Assembly (NCBI GenBank): GCA_900555175.1
Contig: USJT01000006.1
Span: 1 to 13,003, forward strand
DNA from: an uncultured bacterium
Lineage (GTDB): Bacteria > Cyanobacteriota > Vampirovibrionia > Gastranaerophilales > Gastranaerophilaceae
Direction of reading: 5' to 3'
DNA length: 13,003 nt
Below the pieces are notes generated by a model that did no database searches, was not told the origin of the DNA, and saw nothing but the letters and a program-made list of their open reading frames with translations. Below, in pieces: positions 1 through 6,813 of the stretch. Positions within the stretch are counted from its first letter, which is position 1, and each line of letters opens with the position of its first letter. The translations under genes and the position numbers were made by a program.

Positions 1-507
1 GTTAATAAACAATTTAGAAAATTACAACTTATATCTTCTGGATTGATGGCATTAAGCCACGGTTCAAACGATGCACAAAAAACTATGGGTATTATTACTC
101 TTGCTCTTTTGGCAGGTGGCGTTTTGCATAAAAGCCCTTCAGGGGAATTTGAAATTCCTCTTTTTGTAATTGTTGCTTGTGCGCTTACTATGGCGGCAGG
201 TACTATGAACGGCGGTTGGAAAATTATCAAAACAATGGGACATAAAATTATCAAATTAAAACCTATACACGGGTTTGCGGCTGAAACTTCTGCTGCAGGT
301 TTGATTTTGACAGCTTCTCATTTCGGTATTACGTTGAGTACAACCCATGTTATTTCAACAGCTATTATGGGTGTTGGTTCAACATTCCACGCTCACGCCG
401 TTAAGTGGAGAATCGTTGGAAATATCGTTATAGCGTGGATTGTGACTATTCCTGCTTGTATGATTATTTCTTCAATAATTTATTATTTAATCTATAAAAT
501 AGTTTAA
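1..507 (+). CDS. Inorganic phosphate transporter, PiT family (C-terminal part)
   Basis: The reading frame is open from the first base, so the gene starts left of the window and only the last 168 residues are seen. The stretch SSGLMALSHGSNDAQKTMG holds the PiT signature GSNDAQKTMG, normally found in the second half of these permeases. Hydrophobic segments follow (LITLALLAGG-like, FVIVACALTMAAGT, the region around AAGLILTASHFGI, and IVGNIVIAWIVTIPACMIISSIIYYL), as expected for an inner-membrane protein importing phosphate with protons or sodium. The STTHVIS motif before the last segments is also typical. The C-terminus ends directly after the last helix. A hairpin with a T-run at 526-568 may terminate transcription. 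The family call is firm; the ion and substrate follow from family knowledge. Confidence 0.93.
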   Translation, partial: VNKQFRKLQLISSGLMALSHGSNDAQKTMGIITLALLAGGVLHKSPSGEFEIPLFVIVACALTMAAGTMNGGWKIIKTMGHKIIKLKPIHGFAAETSAAGLILTASHFGITLSTTHVISTAIMGVGSTFHAHAVKWRIVGNIVIAWIVTIPACMIISSIIYYLIYKIV

Positions 508-511
508 TAAT

Positions 512-540
512 TTGACAAATATGATAAAATCACTTATAGT
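512..540 (+). promoter_or_regulatory. Sigma-70 promoter of the hxlR-family gene
   Basis: A perfect -35 box TTGACA (512-517), a 17-base spacer and TATAGT (535-540) form the best promoter in the window. Transcription should begin near 547, about 27 bases before the ATG at 574. The -10 box lies in the left arm of the inverted repeat at 526-566. Confidence 0.8.
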
Positions 541-566
541 ATCGTTTATATACTATAGGTGATTTT
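526..566. repeat. 17-bp inverted repeat: operator and/or terminator
   Basis: AAAATCACTTATAGTAT (526-542) pairs with 550-566 around a 7-base loop, with one G-U pair (534/558). Read as RNA from the phosphate permease gene it is a hairpin whose right arm runs into six T (563-568), so it can terminate that transcript. Read as DNA it covers the -10 box of the next gene, the expected place for autoregulation by a dimeric HxlR protein. Both roles are inferred. Confidence 0.7.
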
Positions 567-573
567 TTATATT

Positions 574-915
574 ATGGAACTAAAAGAACTGCCAAAATGT
601 CCTGTCGAAACAACTTTGAAACTGATTGGCGAAAAGTGGAAAATTTTAATAATCAGAGATTTGTTGAACGGAACTAAACGTTTTGGAGAATTAAAAAAAG
701 CTTGTAGTGGAATATCTCAAAAAGTTTTGACAACAAACCTTCGTGCTATGGAAGATGACGGACTTGTTTGCAGAAAAGTTTTTCCGCAAGTGCCACCGCG
801 TGTTGAATACACTTTGACAGATGTCGGATACAGCCTTGCTCCTGTGCTTAACGCTATGGCAAGTTGGGGAACGGATTACAAAACTTTCTTGAAACTTTTA
901 CAAAAAAGAGGTTAA
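574..915 (+). CDS. HxlR-family winged-helix transcriptional regulator
   Basis: A 113-residue protein matching the HxlR family, small dimeric winged-helix regulators often responding to thiol, aldehyde or redox stress. CPVETTLKLIGEKWKILIIR near the N-terminus carries the usual family cysteine (Cys9 here) and the LIGxKWK motif. RFGELKKACSGISQKVLTTN is the recognition-helix region, and PRVEYTLTDVGYSL is the wing. A GTG at 559 would add five residues, but the ATG at 574 is preferred because AGGTGA (557-562) lies 11 bases before it and the protein then starts as family members do. The gene stands alone between the permease and an unknown gene. The promoter embedded in an inverted repeat suggests autoregulation. 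The ligand is unknown. Confidence 0.9.
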   Translation: MELKELPKCPVETTLKLIGEKWKILIIRDLLNGTKRFGELKKACSGISQKVLTTNLRAMEDDGLVCRKVFPQVPPRVEYTLTDVGYSLAPVLNAMASWGTDYKTFLKLLQKRG

Positions 916-965
916 TATATTATTATTATACCTGACAGGGTAATATGTTGAATATGCGAATTGTG

Positions 966-971
966 TATAAT
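966..971 (+). promoter_or_regulatory. Candidate -10 box for the YD-repeat gene
   Basis: TATAAT preceded by TG lies 60 bases before the ATG at 1031. No good -35 sits at 16-18 bases upstream; TTGAAT at 948-953 is too close. Tentative. Confidence 0.35.
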
Positions 972-1030
972 ACTTTACATAAAATAGTAAAAATTATTTT
1001 ATCATGTATTATATATGTAGGAGAAATTAT

Positions 1031-1732
1031 ATGAATTTATTAGCAGCCATTCACCAAGCGTTTCCTGAAGAAAAAGAAGACAAACCAATGAAGCTTCTTT
1101 ACTCTGATATGCGTCCTGAAACAAGAGAAGAAATAATTTATCGTAAAAATGGTACATCAATTGATAGGGTTGTTGAAATTGATATTATTACAGGTTCAAG
1201 AGTGAAAACTACTCATTACGATTATTTTAACGATAAAAAAATACGTTCAATTGACGAATATGACAGAAAATCAGGTAGAAAAATCAGAACTATTAATTAT
1301 GTTTTGTATAAATCTATCGATGAATATGATGTAAATTCCGGTAATAAAATTCGTACAATAAACTTTAATATAAAAGATGATACCAAAATTTCATCAATTC
1401 TCGAATATGATGTGAATACAGGCAATATTGTAACTATTTCTATTTATAAACGTGACGGTAAGACTGTCAGCATAATTAAAAAAATTGATCCGGAAACTAA
1501 AAAGGTTACAAGTTGGATTAATAATAGTAATAGTAGTAATAATATTAATAGTAGCAAAAGCAATAAGATTTCTAATAGTAAGCATATTGAATACAAGCAG
1601 GTAGAAACGCCTAAAGTTGTACAACCTGTTTATAATAATATAAAATTCACTGAAAGAAGAAATAAAGAAGATATTGCAAGGTTAATCGACAGCCTGTATA
1701 GTAATAAGGTAAAATTTGAAAATATAAGATAG
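1031..1732 (+). CDS. Unknown protein with YD..G repeats (DUF2963-like)
   Basis: Not recognised by function. The start at 1031 is chosen over an in-frame ATG at 1004 because AGGAG (1019-1023) sits 7 bases upstream; this gives 233 residues. From about residue 40 to 165 it consists of four to five degenerate units of about 25 residues, each with an EYD or EID turn, a T/SG pair and a basic or beta-rich tail (EIDIITGSRVKT, SIDEYDRKSGRKIRT, SIDEYDVNSGNKIRT, SILEYDVNTGNIVT, KIDPETKKVTS). I recall similar units in the DUF2963 family, best known from phytoplasmas; this is memory, not a search. A Ser/Asn linker follows (about 168-190), then a charged, probably helical tail. No signal peptide or membrane segment is seen, so it is probably cytoplasmic. 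It is convergent with the minus-strand TPR pair. Confidence 0.75.
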   Translation: MNLLAAIHQAFPEEKEDKPMKLLYSDMRPETREEIIYRKNGTSIDRVVEIDIITGSRVKTTHYDYFNDKKIRSIDEYDRKSGRKIRTINYVLYKSIDEYDVNSGNKIRTINFNIKDDTKISSILEYDVNTGNIVTISIYKRDGKTVSIIKKIDPETKKVTSWINNSNSSNNINSSKSNKISNSKHIEYKQVETPKVVQPVYNNIKFTERRNKEDIARLIDSLYSNKVKFENIR

Positions 1733-1753
1733 TTAAATGCTTTTATTACAAAA

Positions 1754-2017
1754 TTATGAATTTTTGCTGACTATCTTTTCCTTTTGTTCTTTTAAGCGTT
1801 GTTTAAATAAAACTTTTTGGAACAAATTGTACATCTTATCGCTGTTAACAACAGTAATTTGCGTCTTTTTATTTACAAAATCTACGTTAACATAAGGTTT
1901 TTGGGCAAATATGTTGTTTTCGATATTTACAAGTTGAAACAGCCCTTCAGTTAATACACTGATGGGCTCTCTCAAAAATGTTTCAAATGTTTTTCTAATA
2001 TCAAATTTCTTTTTCAT
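1754..2017 (-). CDS. Hypothetical 87-residue protein downstream of the TPR gene
   Basis: Not recognised. A small basic protein: MKKKFDIRKTFETFLREP, then a short hydrophobic patch (ISVLTEGLFQLVNIENN), a beta-like stretch (YVNVDFVNKKTQITVVNS) and a strongly charged C-terminal helix (KQRLKEQKEKIV). No signal peptide or convincing membrane helix. The start lies 10 bases after the stop codon of the TPR gene and no other promoter is evident, so the two are probably one transcript. No strong Shine-Dalgarno sequence precedes the ATG, so translation may be coupled to the upstream gene. It ends 21 bases from the convergent YD-repeat gene. The open frame and operon position make it probably real; no function can be proposed. 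Confidence 0.65.
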   Translation of the reverse strand: MKKKFDIRKTFETFLREPISVLTEGLFQLVNIENNIFAQKPYVNVDFVNKKTQITVVNSDKMYNLFQKVLFKQRLKEQKEKIVSKNS

Positions 2018-2027
2018 GTCTGGTTAA

Positions 2028-3881
2028 TTATTGTGCTTTGTCTTTGAATTTTTCAATTTTCTTATTGATATCAATTTTATCGGCTGCGTTAGGGTTCATT
2101 GCAAGATACTGTTGATAGTATTTGATTGCACCTCTGTAATTCAATTCTTTTTCATAAGACATAGCTTTCAACTTAGCAATTTGTGCACTGTTATGATAGA
2201 AGTCTATTGCGCGGTTGCAATATTCAATTGCTGAAGCGTAGTTATTTTGTTGATATTCTCTTTGTGCAATATCAAAGAATTCGTTTGATTTAGTTTCACA
2301 AAGATTGATGTATGCAATACCGTTTTTCGCAATAATGTTATCAGGATCTTTTGTTAAAGCTTTTTGCAGAGCAAGTCTTGCTGTTCTGAACTGTTTGTTA
2401 TGAACAAGAATTTCTGCGAGATATAAATCATCATCAACTGAATTTGAGAAATTGATTGCGTTTTCAAATGTATAAACTGCATCTTTTTCTCTACCCATTG
2501 CAAGATAAGCTTCACCTTTAATTACGCTATCCATAAGGTTGTTACCTGCTGCTTGAATAATATAATTCAAGCTGTCTCTTGATAACGGTTCTTGGTGAAT
2601 TAGTCTTGCAAGTTTTAATTTTGCAAGGTGAAGTTTCAAATCTTGCGGACATTTTTCAATTGCTTGATTTATGTAGTCATAAGCAAGATAAACTTCTCTA
2701 TTTGTTGTTATACCTTCGTTGTTGCCGCGTTCTTTGGCCATTTCATAATATGTGTTTGCAAGTCCGACGATTGCTTCATCATTGTAGTCTGAATCGCCTA
2801 CAAGTTTTGAATAATAATCAAGGGCTTGATCATATTTTCTAATATGAAGTGCCATATTTGCAATTCTCAATTTCCCTTCTTTGTAGTTAGGATTAATTGC
2901 GATTGCGGTTTTCAACTGTTCCATTGCAAATTCTTCATCAGCACGATTTTCGTAAATTGTTGCAAGGTTCAAATAAGGTCTTGAGTTTTCAGGTTTTACG
3001 ATTTGTGCTTTTTTGAAAGAATTTATTGCAGCAGCTTGGTTACCTTGTTTCAAATACAACTCACCTTGTAAAGTCAATGCAGGTGATGAATTTGGATTTA
3101 CGTGTACTGAGTGGTTTACCCAAGTCAATGCTTTTGAATAGTTACCTCTGCGAGTTTCAACCTGAGCCATGTGATACCAGGCTGTCGGGTTGTGAGTGTT
3201 ATATTTCATGGCTTTCATGAAATAATTTTCTGCTGAATCAAGGTTTCCGTTCATCATTTCTACAATACCGATGTTATCGTAAGCGGTTGCGAATGACGGA
3301 TTGATTTTTAATGCTGTGTTAAACAAATCTACTGCATCACTTTTATTCCCCAATTTTAATGTTGCAACGCCCATTGCATTGTATGCTTCATAATATTTGC
3401 TGTTTAAATTTACAGCGTTTACAAATTCTCTTATTGAATTGTTGATTAAGCCTTGAGTATTTTTAATATATGCAACATCTGATGATGTGGTTCTTTGTAA
3501 ATAAACAAGACCTTGAGCATAATGTAAGGTTGGGTTTTTAGGGTATTGTTTTAATAGTTTATCTAATTCTTTTTGTGCAGGATCAAGTTTATGTTGTTTA
3601 GCCATAGAAACTGTTCTCAAGGCTAACAAATTAATATCATTAGGTTTTAAATTTAAAAGTTGTCTTATTTGTTCATCTGCTTCTTCGCAATGATTGTATT
3701 CAATTAATTTTGAAATTGCCGGGTAAACTTGTGTTGATGATTTTACTGATGCAGATTGAACAGTCTTTGCCTTATTTGCTGTGCTTTTTTGAACTTGTGC
3801 TTGCAATTCTTTTGCATTCACTTGCATAGACAAGGCTGCTATAACGACAATAGATGATGCTATTAATTTTTTATAATTCAT
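2028..3881 (-). CDS. Exported tetratricopeptide-repeat protein
   Basis: 617 residues. The N-terminus MNYKKLIASSIVVIAALSMQVNA is a clear Sec signal peptide (Lys-Lys, hydrophobic core, VNA before the probable cut near residue 23), followed by a Ser/Thr/Lys/Gln-rich stretch to about residue 50. The rest is a long series of TPR units; typical ones are YYEAYNAMGVATLKLGNKSD, ATAYDNIGIVEMMNGNLDSA and TAWYHMAQVETRRGNYSKA, each closing with a proline-containing turn such as INPSF, VNPNS or MNPNA. TPR solenoids bind partner proteins, and this one should act outside the cytoplasmic membrane, perhaps in envelope assembly; that role is inferred. AGGAG (complement of 3887-3891) precedes the ATG closely, supporting the start. 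It leads a probable two-gene unit with the 87-residue gene. Confidence 0.88.
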   Translation of the reverse strand: MNYKKLIASSIVVIAALSMQVNAKELQAQVQKSTANKAKTVQSASVKSSTQVYPAISKLIEYNHCEEADEQIRQLLNLKPNDINLLALRTVSMAKQHKLDPAQKELDKLLKQYPKNPTLHYAQGLVYLQRTTSSDVAYIKNTQGLINNSIREFVNAVNLNSKYYEAYNAMGVATLKLGNKSDAVDLFNTALKINPSFATAYDNIGIVEMMNGNLDSAENYFMKAMKYNTHNPTAWYHMAQVETRRGNYSKALTWVNHSVHVNPNSSPALTLQGELYLKQGNQAAAINSFKKAQIVKPENSRPYLNLATIYENRADEEFAMEQLKTAIAINPNYKEGKLRIANMALHIRKYDQALDYYSKLVGDSDYNDEAIVGLANTYYEMAKERGNNEGITTNREVYLAYDYINQAIEKCPQDLKLHLAKLKLARLIHQEPLSRDSLNYIIQAAGNNLMDSVIKGEAYLAMGREKDAVYTFENAINFSNSVDDDLYLAEILVHNKQFRTARLALQKALTKDPDNIIAKNGIAYINLCETKSNEFFDIAQREYQQNNYASAIEYCNRAIDFYHNSAQIAKLKAMSYEKELNYRGAIKYYQQYLAMNPNAADKIDINKKIEKFKDKAQ

Positions 3882-3940
3882 AATTTCTCCTGCAGGATTT
3901 GATATTTTTAATAATTAATTATTTTAATTCTTTTATAAAT

Positions 3941-3969
3941 ATTGTATAATAGTCTTTATAAAAAAGCAA
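3941..3969 (-). promoter_or_regulatory. Promoter of the TPR gene
   Basis: On the minus strand TTGCTT (complement of 3964-3969), 17 bases, then TACAAT (complement of 3941-3946). This gives a leader of about 50 bases containing the palindrome AATAATTAATTATT (3910-3923). It faces the candidate xer -10 box at 3945-3950, so the two -10 boxes overlap on opposite strands. Confidence 0.5.
3945..3950 (+). promoter_or_regulatory. Candidate -10 box of the xer gene
   Basis: TATAAT preceded by TG, 68 bases before the ATG at 4019. The -35 region is weak (TTTTAA at 17 bases). Confidence 0.4.
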
Positions 3970-4018
3970 TAATATAAATGCAGTAGAAAAAGTATATAAA
4001 AAGGCGATAAGAAACTTT

Positions 4019-4933
4019 ATGGGTATTAATGATAATTCAAAACAGGATTTGGAAGATTTTAAATCGTATATTATAGCTGAGAAGAACTTTTCAAAGCATA
4101 CGGCAAAGGCTTATTGTTCTGATATTTTGAGTTTTCTTATTTGGATGGATGGCGAATCCTGTGAAGATGTTACTTTCCAAAAGGTTAGGGAATACTTGCA
4201 TTTTATACAAAAATTTAATTACAAAAAAACGACTATTGCACGTAAAATCGCTTCATTAAGAACATTTTACAAATATTTGTACAGAGAAAGAAGGGTTGAT
4301 TCAAACCCCGCTATAAATCTAAATACTCCTAAAAGACCGAAATCTTTACCTAAATTTTTAACTCCTGATGAAGTTGAACAGATTTTGAATAACATAAAAA
4401 TAGACACCCCATCAGGTTACAGAAACAGAACAATTCTTGAACTTTTGTGGGCTACTGGTATGCGTATTTCAGAACTTTCGGGACTAAATTTTGGAGATTT
4501 GAACCTTGAACATAATGAAATAAGAGTTTTTGGTAAAGGCGCAAAGGAAAGAATAATTCTTGTGACAGACAGGGCAAAACATTTTCTGGAACGTTATATC
4601 GAAACTGCAAGAGCGCTTATCCCAAAAGGTTTTCCTGTACCTGATACAAGTGAAGATTCTCCTGTATTCATAAATAATACGGGTTACAGACTGCAGACAA
4701 AGACTGTAAGAAATGTTATTAATGATGTTGTCGAAAAAATAAATTTGCCAAAACATGTTACACCTCACGTTTTTCGACACAGTTTTGCAACACATTTGAT
4801 TGAAAACGGTGCGGATTTAAGGGTTGTGCAAGAGCTTTTGGGGCATGCAAGCATTTCAAACACCCAAATTTACACCCATGTTTCCACACAGCATTTGAAA
4901 GATGTTTATAACGAAACTCATCCCCGCGCTTAA
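4019..4933 (+). CDS. xerC: Tyrosine recombinase XerC/XerD
   Basis: 304 residues, the usual size for Xer recombinases, which resolve chromosome dimers at dif together with FtsK. The N-terminal SAM-like core-binding domain (about 10-95) includes KNFSKHTAKAYCSDILSFL. The catalytic domain holds the complete active set: Arg149 (ATGMRISELSG), Lys173 (FGKGAKER), His250 and Arg253 (TPHVFRHSFATH), His276 (ELLGHAS) and the nucleophile Tyr285 (NTQIYTHVS). It ends in HPRA, as Xer proteins do. The PKRPKSLPKFLT linker and QELLGHAS with LKDVYNETHPRA look slightly more like XerC, but XerD cannot be excluded; if no second copy exists in the genome it may act alone like XerH or XerS. There is no integron-integrase insertion. 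The ribosome binding site is weak. A tandem non-coding repeat follows the stop. Confidence 0.9.
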   Translation: MGINDNSKQDLEDFKSYIIAEKNFSKHTAKAYCSDILSFLIWMDGESCEDVTFQKVREYLHFIQKFNYKKTTIARKIASLRTFYKYLYRERRVDSNPAINLNTPKRPKSLPKFLTPDEVEQILNNIKIDTPSGYRNRTILELLWATGMRISELSGLNFGDLNLEHNEIRVFGKGAKERIILVTDRAKHFLERYIETARALIPKGFPVPDTSEDSPVFINNTGYRLQTKTVRNVINDVVEKINLPKHVTPHVFRHSFATHLIENGADLRVVQELLGHASISNTQIYTHVSTQHLKDVYNETHPRA

Positions 4934-4936
4934 TAC

Positions 4937-5062
4937 ACCACGCCTACGACTATTTACAAGTCGCTTTTAAAGACAGTCGAAACATCTTTTCCGCATTCCC
5001 TTATAGTCGCTTTACTCGACTAATGCACTCGGGTATTGTCATTTTGAACTTGTTTCAAAATC
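4937..5062. repeat. Structured intergenic repeat, copy 1 (126 bp)
   Basis: First of two ungapped copies 152 bases apart, about 86% identical by hand alignment (17 differences). It contains the hairpin CGACT(4947-4951)/AGTCG(4959-4963), the hairpin AGTCG(5005-5009)/CGACT(5017-5021), and a final palindrome ATTTTGAA/TTCAAAAT (5041-5048/5054-5061). It has no open frame of useful length. Together with copy 2 it fills the 357-base gap after xer. Confidence 0.85.
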
Positions 5063-5088
5063 CCAAAGCCTTATCCCTCGCATCTGTT

Positions 5089-5214
5089 ACCACGCCTATG
5101 ACTGTTTACAAGTCGCTTTTAACGATAATCGAAACATCTTTCCCACATTCCCTTGCAGTCGCTTTATATGACTAATGTATTTCGGTGTTGTCATTTTGAA
5201 CTTGTTTCAAAATC
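5089..5214. repeat. Structured intergenic repeat, copy 2 (126 bp)
   Basis: Second copy, after a 26-base non-repeated spacer (5063-5088). In both GTCG hairpins the first base of the CGACT arm has become T (TGACT at 5099-5103 and 5169-5173), which keeps a G-U pair if transcribed on plus. The terminal 24 bases, with the palindrome at 5193-5213, are identical to copy 1 while the middle has diverged. Confidence 0.85.
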
Positions 5215-5255
5215 TAATTTCTTATTTTTACAATTCCGCTTTTGTGTGACAAAAC

Positions 5256-5284
5256 TTGCCTAAAATCCAAAATTCGGCTAAACT
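5256..5284 (+). promoter_or_regulatory. Promoter giving a probable leaderless mRNA for the TrmB-like gene
   Basis: TTGCCT (5256-5261), exactly 17 bases, TAAACT (5279-5284). The expected start of transcription falls at 5290-5292, that is at the ATG (5291). No Shine-Dalgarno sequence is visible, which agrees with a leaderless message. Confidence 0.5.
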
Positions 5285-5290
5285 CATTTT

Positions 5291-6088
5291 ATGGACGAAA
5301 TCGTTGAAAAACTTAAAGAAATAGGGCTTAATGAGTATCAAGCAAAGGTTTATATTGCGTTATTGAAAAAATTCCCTGCAACTGGTTATGAAATCGCAAA
5401 ATTAGCTAATATTCCACAATCAAGAGCTTATGATACTTTAAAAGTGCTTGAGAGTATGCATATTGCAATCCCTTCAAATACAAAGCCCATAACTTATACT
5501 CCTATAAAGCCCAAAGAGCTTACCAAACGTTATAAAAGAAAAATAGATTCAACAATAAATTTTCTTGAAAAAAAACTTCCTGATATAAAGGAAGAAAATT
5601 ACACGGAGCCGATACTTTCGATTAGTGGAAGAACAAAAATTATTGATAAAATTGAAGAAATTATAAAAAGTGCGCAAAATAATATATTTATTGCCTTATT
5701 TTCGCAGGATTTCAAGTATTTGGAACCTCATTTGCTTGATGCTTATAACAGAGGGTTAGATGTAAAAATTGTAAAATATGACAATTTTATATGTAATTTT
5801 GGAAAATCCTTTCAGCACTTGGGTATCCGTATGTTAGAACATTATTTTAACGGAAAATTCTTGTTTTTATGTGTAGATAATTCTGAAGGGCTTTTTGGAT
5901 TGACAATTCCTTCAAAAAACGAGATGCCTGAAGTAATTTGGACTAAAAACCCTGAAGTTTTATTTTTGATAAAGGCATTTATAGCTCATGATATGTATAT
6001 GATTGATATTCAAGAGAATTTCCCTGAGCAGTTAAGATATTTTTATGGGGCAGGATTGAAAAAATTACGGGATAAAATTTTACATTAA
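5291..6088 (+). CDS. TrmB-family transcriptional regulator
   Basis: 265 residues with the layout of TrmB regulators. The N-terminal winged helix (about 1-80) reads EKLKEIGLNEYQAKVYIALL, then the recognition region ATGYEIAKLANIPQSRAYDTLKVLES. A Lys-rich coiled segment (about 88-105, KELTKRYKRKIDSTINFLEKK) links to a C-terminal PLD-like or ligand domain (about 110-230) beginning PILSISGRTKIIDKIEEIIKSAQNNIFIA. Members sense sugars in archaea; bacterial members are mostly uncharacterised, so no effector is proposed. Its position just before thymidine kinase and lepA, with 83 bases in between, does not reveal a target. A promoter at 5256-5284 would start transcription at the ATG. The domain call is firm, the role open. 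Confidence 0.85.
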   Translation: MDEIVEKLKEIGLNEYQAKVYIALLKKFPATGYEIAKLANIPQSRAYDTLKVLESMHIAIPSNTKPITYTPIKPKELTKRYKRKIDSTINFLEKKLPDIKEENYTEPILSISGRTKIIDKIEEIIKSAQNNIFIALFSQDFKYLEPHLLDAYNRGLDVKIVKYDNFICNFGKSFQHLGIRMLEHYFNGKFLFLCVDNSEGLFGLTIPSKNEMPEVIWTKNPEVLFLIKAFIAHDMYMIDIQENFPEQLRYFYGAGLKKLRDKILH

Positions 6089-6116
6089 TTTACTTTCAAA
6101 AATTTTTTCAAAGATG

Positions 6117-6133
6117 TATAATTAACTTGTTAA
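6117..6133 (+). promoter_or_regulatory. Candidate -10 box and operator-like palindrome before tdk
   Basis: TATAAT (6117-6122, preceded by TG) runs into the perfect palindrome TTAACTTGTTAA (6122-6133), where the start of transcription would fall. The -35 (TTTCAA at 6094-6099) is weak. An operator role is inferred from position only. Confidence 0.4.
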
Positions 6134-6171
6134 AAATAATATAATAATAGTTTTGGGAAGATAGTAAAATT

Positions 6172-6792
6172 ATGGATTTTGGATATTCGTTTGAATTAAT
6201 AACAGGGCCAATGAGCTGTGGCAAAACGGAAGAACTTTTAAGACGTATCAGACGTTGTATTATTGCAAAAAGGAAGGTAAAAGTTATTTCTCCTGATTTG
6301 GATACTCGTTCAAAGGGTGATTATATTGAATCAAGAAACGGACTTTGGCTTGATGCGATAAAGGTTAAGCATGCTATACAGATTATGAGTATCGTAAAGC
6401 CTGAAGATGAAGTTATTGCGATTGACGAACTCCAATTTTTTGACAGCAATATTGTTAAAGTTATTTCAAAGCTTATGGACGAAGGGAAAAAGGTTATCGG
6501 AACAGGCTTGGAGCTTGATTTTAAAGCAGAACCTTTCGGAAGTATGCCTGAATTAATGTGTATTGCAACAAAGGTTGATAAATTGCATGCCGTATGTATG
6601 AAATGCGGTTGTGAGCATGCTACTCGTACACAAAGATTAATTGACGGCAAACCTGCGGATAAACATTCTCCACTCATTATGATTGGCGGGGATGAAACTT
6701 ATGAAGCACGTTGTATAAAGTGTTATGAATTGCCTGATATCGAATTGGAAAAGAAAAAACGCGGGTTTAAGGTTTTAAATTTTGTAAAATAA
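6172..6792 (+). CDS. tdk: Thymidine kinase (type II)
   Basis: 206 residues, close to the family length. It phosphorylates thymidine to dTMP with ATP in the pyrimidine salvage pathway, in the cytoplasm. The P-loop GPMSCGKT is at residues 12-19; here SC replaces the usual FS, but the GxxxxGKT core is intact. DELQFF at 85-90 gives the Mg-binding Asp and the catalytic Glu86. The four zinc cysteines are Cys142 and Cys145 (VCMKCG) and Cys181 and Cys184 (ARCIKC), with the substrate lasso between them (about 147-180, including the GGDETYEARC stretch that contacts the base). GGAAG lies about 11 bases before the ATG and supports this start. The 57-base gap to lepA contains a separate lepA promoter. Confidence 0.95.
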   Translation: MDFGYSFELITGPMSCGKTEELLRRIRRCIIAKRKVKVISPDLDTRSKGDYIESRNGLWLDAIKVKHAIQIMSIVKPEDEVIAIDELQFFDSNIVKVISKLMDEGKKVIGTGLELDFKAEPFGSMPELMCIATKVDKLHAVCMKCGCEHATRTQRLIDGKPADKHSPLIMIGGDETYEARCIKCYELPDIELEKKKRGFKVLNFVK

Positions 6793-6813
6793 ATTGTTTT
6801 ATACCCTTTTGTG

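Noticed and set aside
559..573. GTG start for the HxlR-type protein
   Set aside because: It lies within the Shine-Dalgarno sequence that serves the ATG at 574 and would add residues not usual in the family.
1726..1777. AAGATAGT/ACTATCTT inverted repeat as a shared terminator of the convergent genes
   Set aside because: The loop is 36 bases, the stem is AT-rich, and no T-run follows closely.
4937..5214. Integron attC array next to the tyrosine recombinase
   Set aside because: The recombinase lacks the integron-integrase insertion, the repeats lack GTTRRRY core sites, and no cassettes lie between them.
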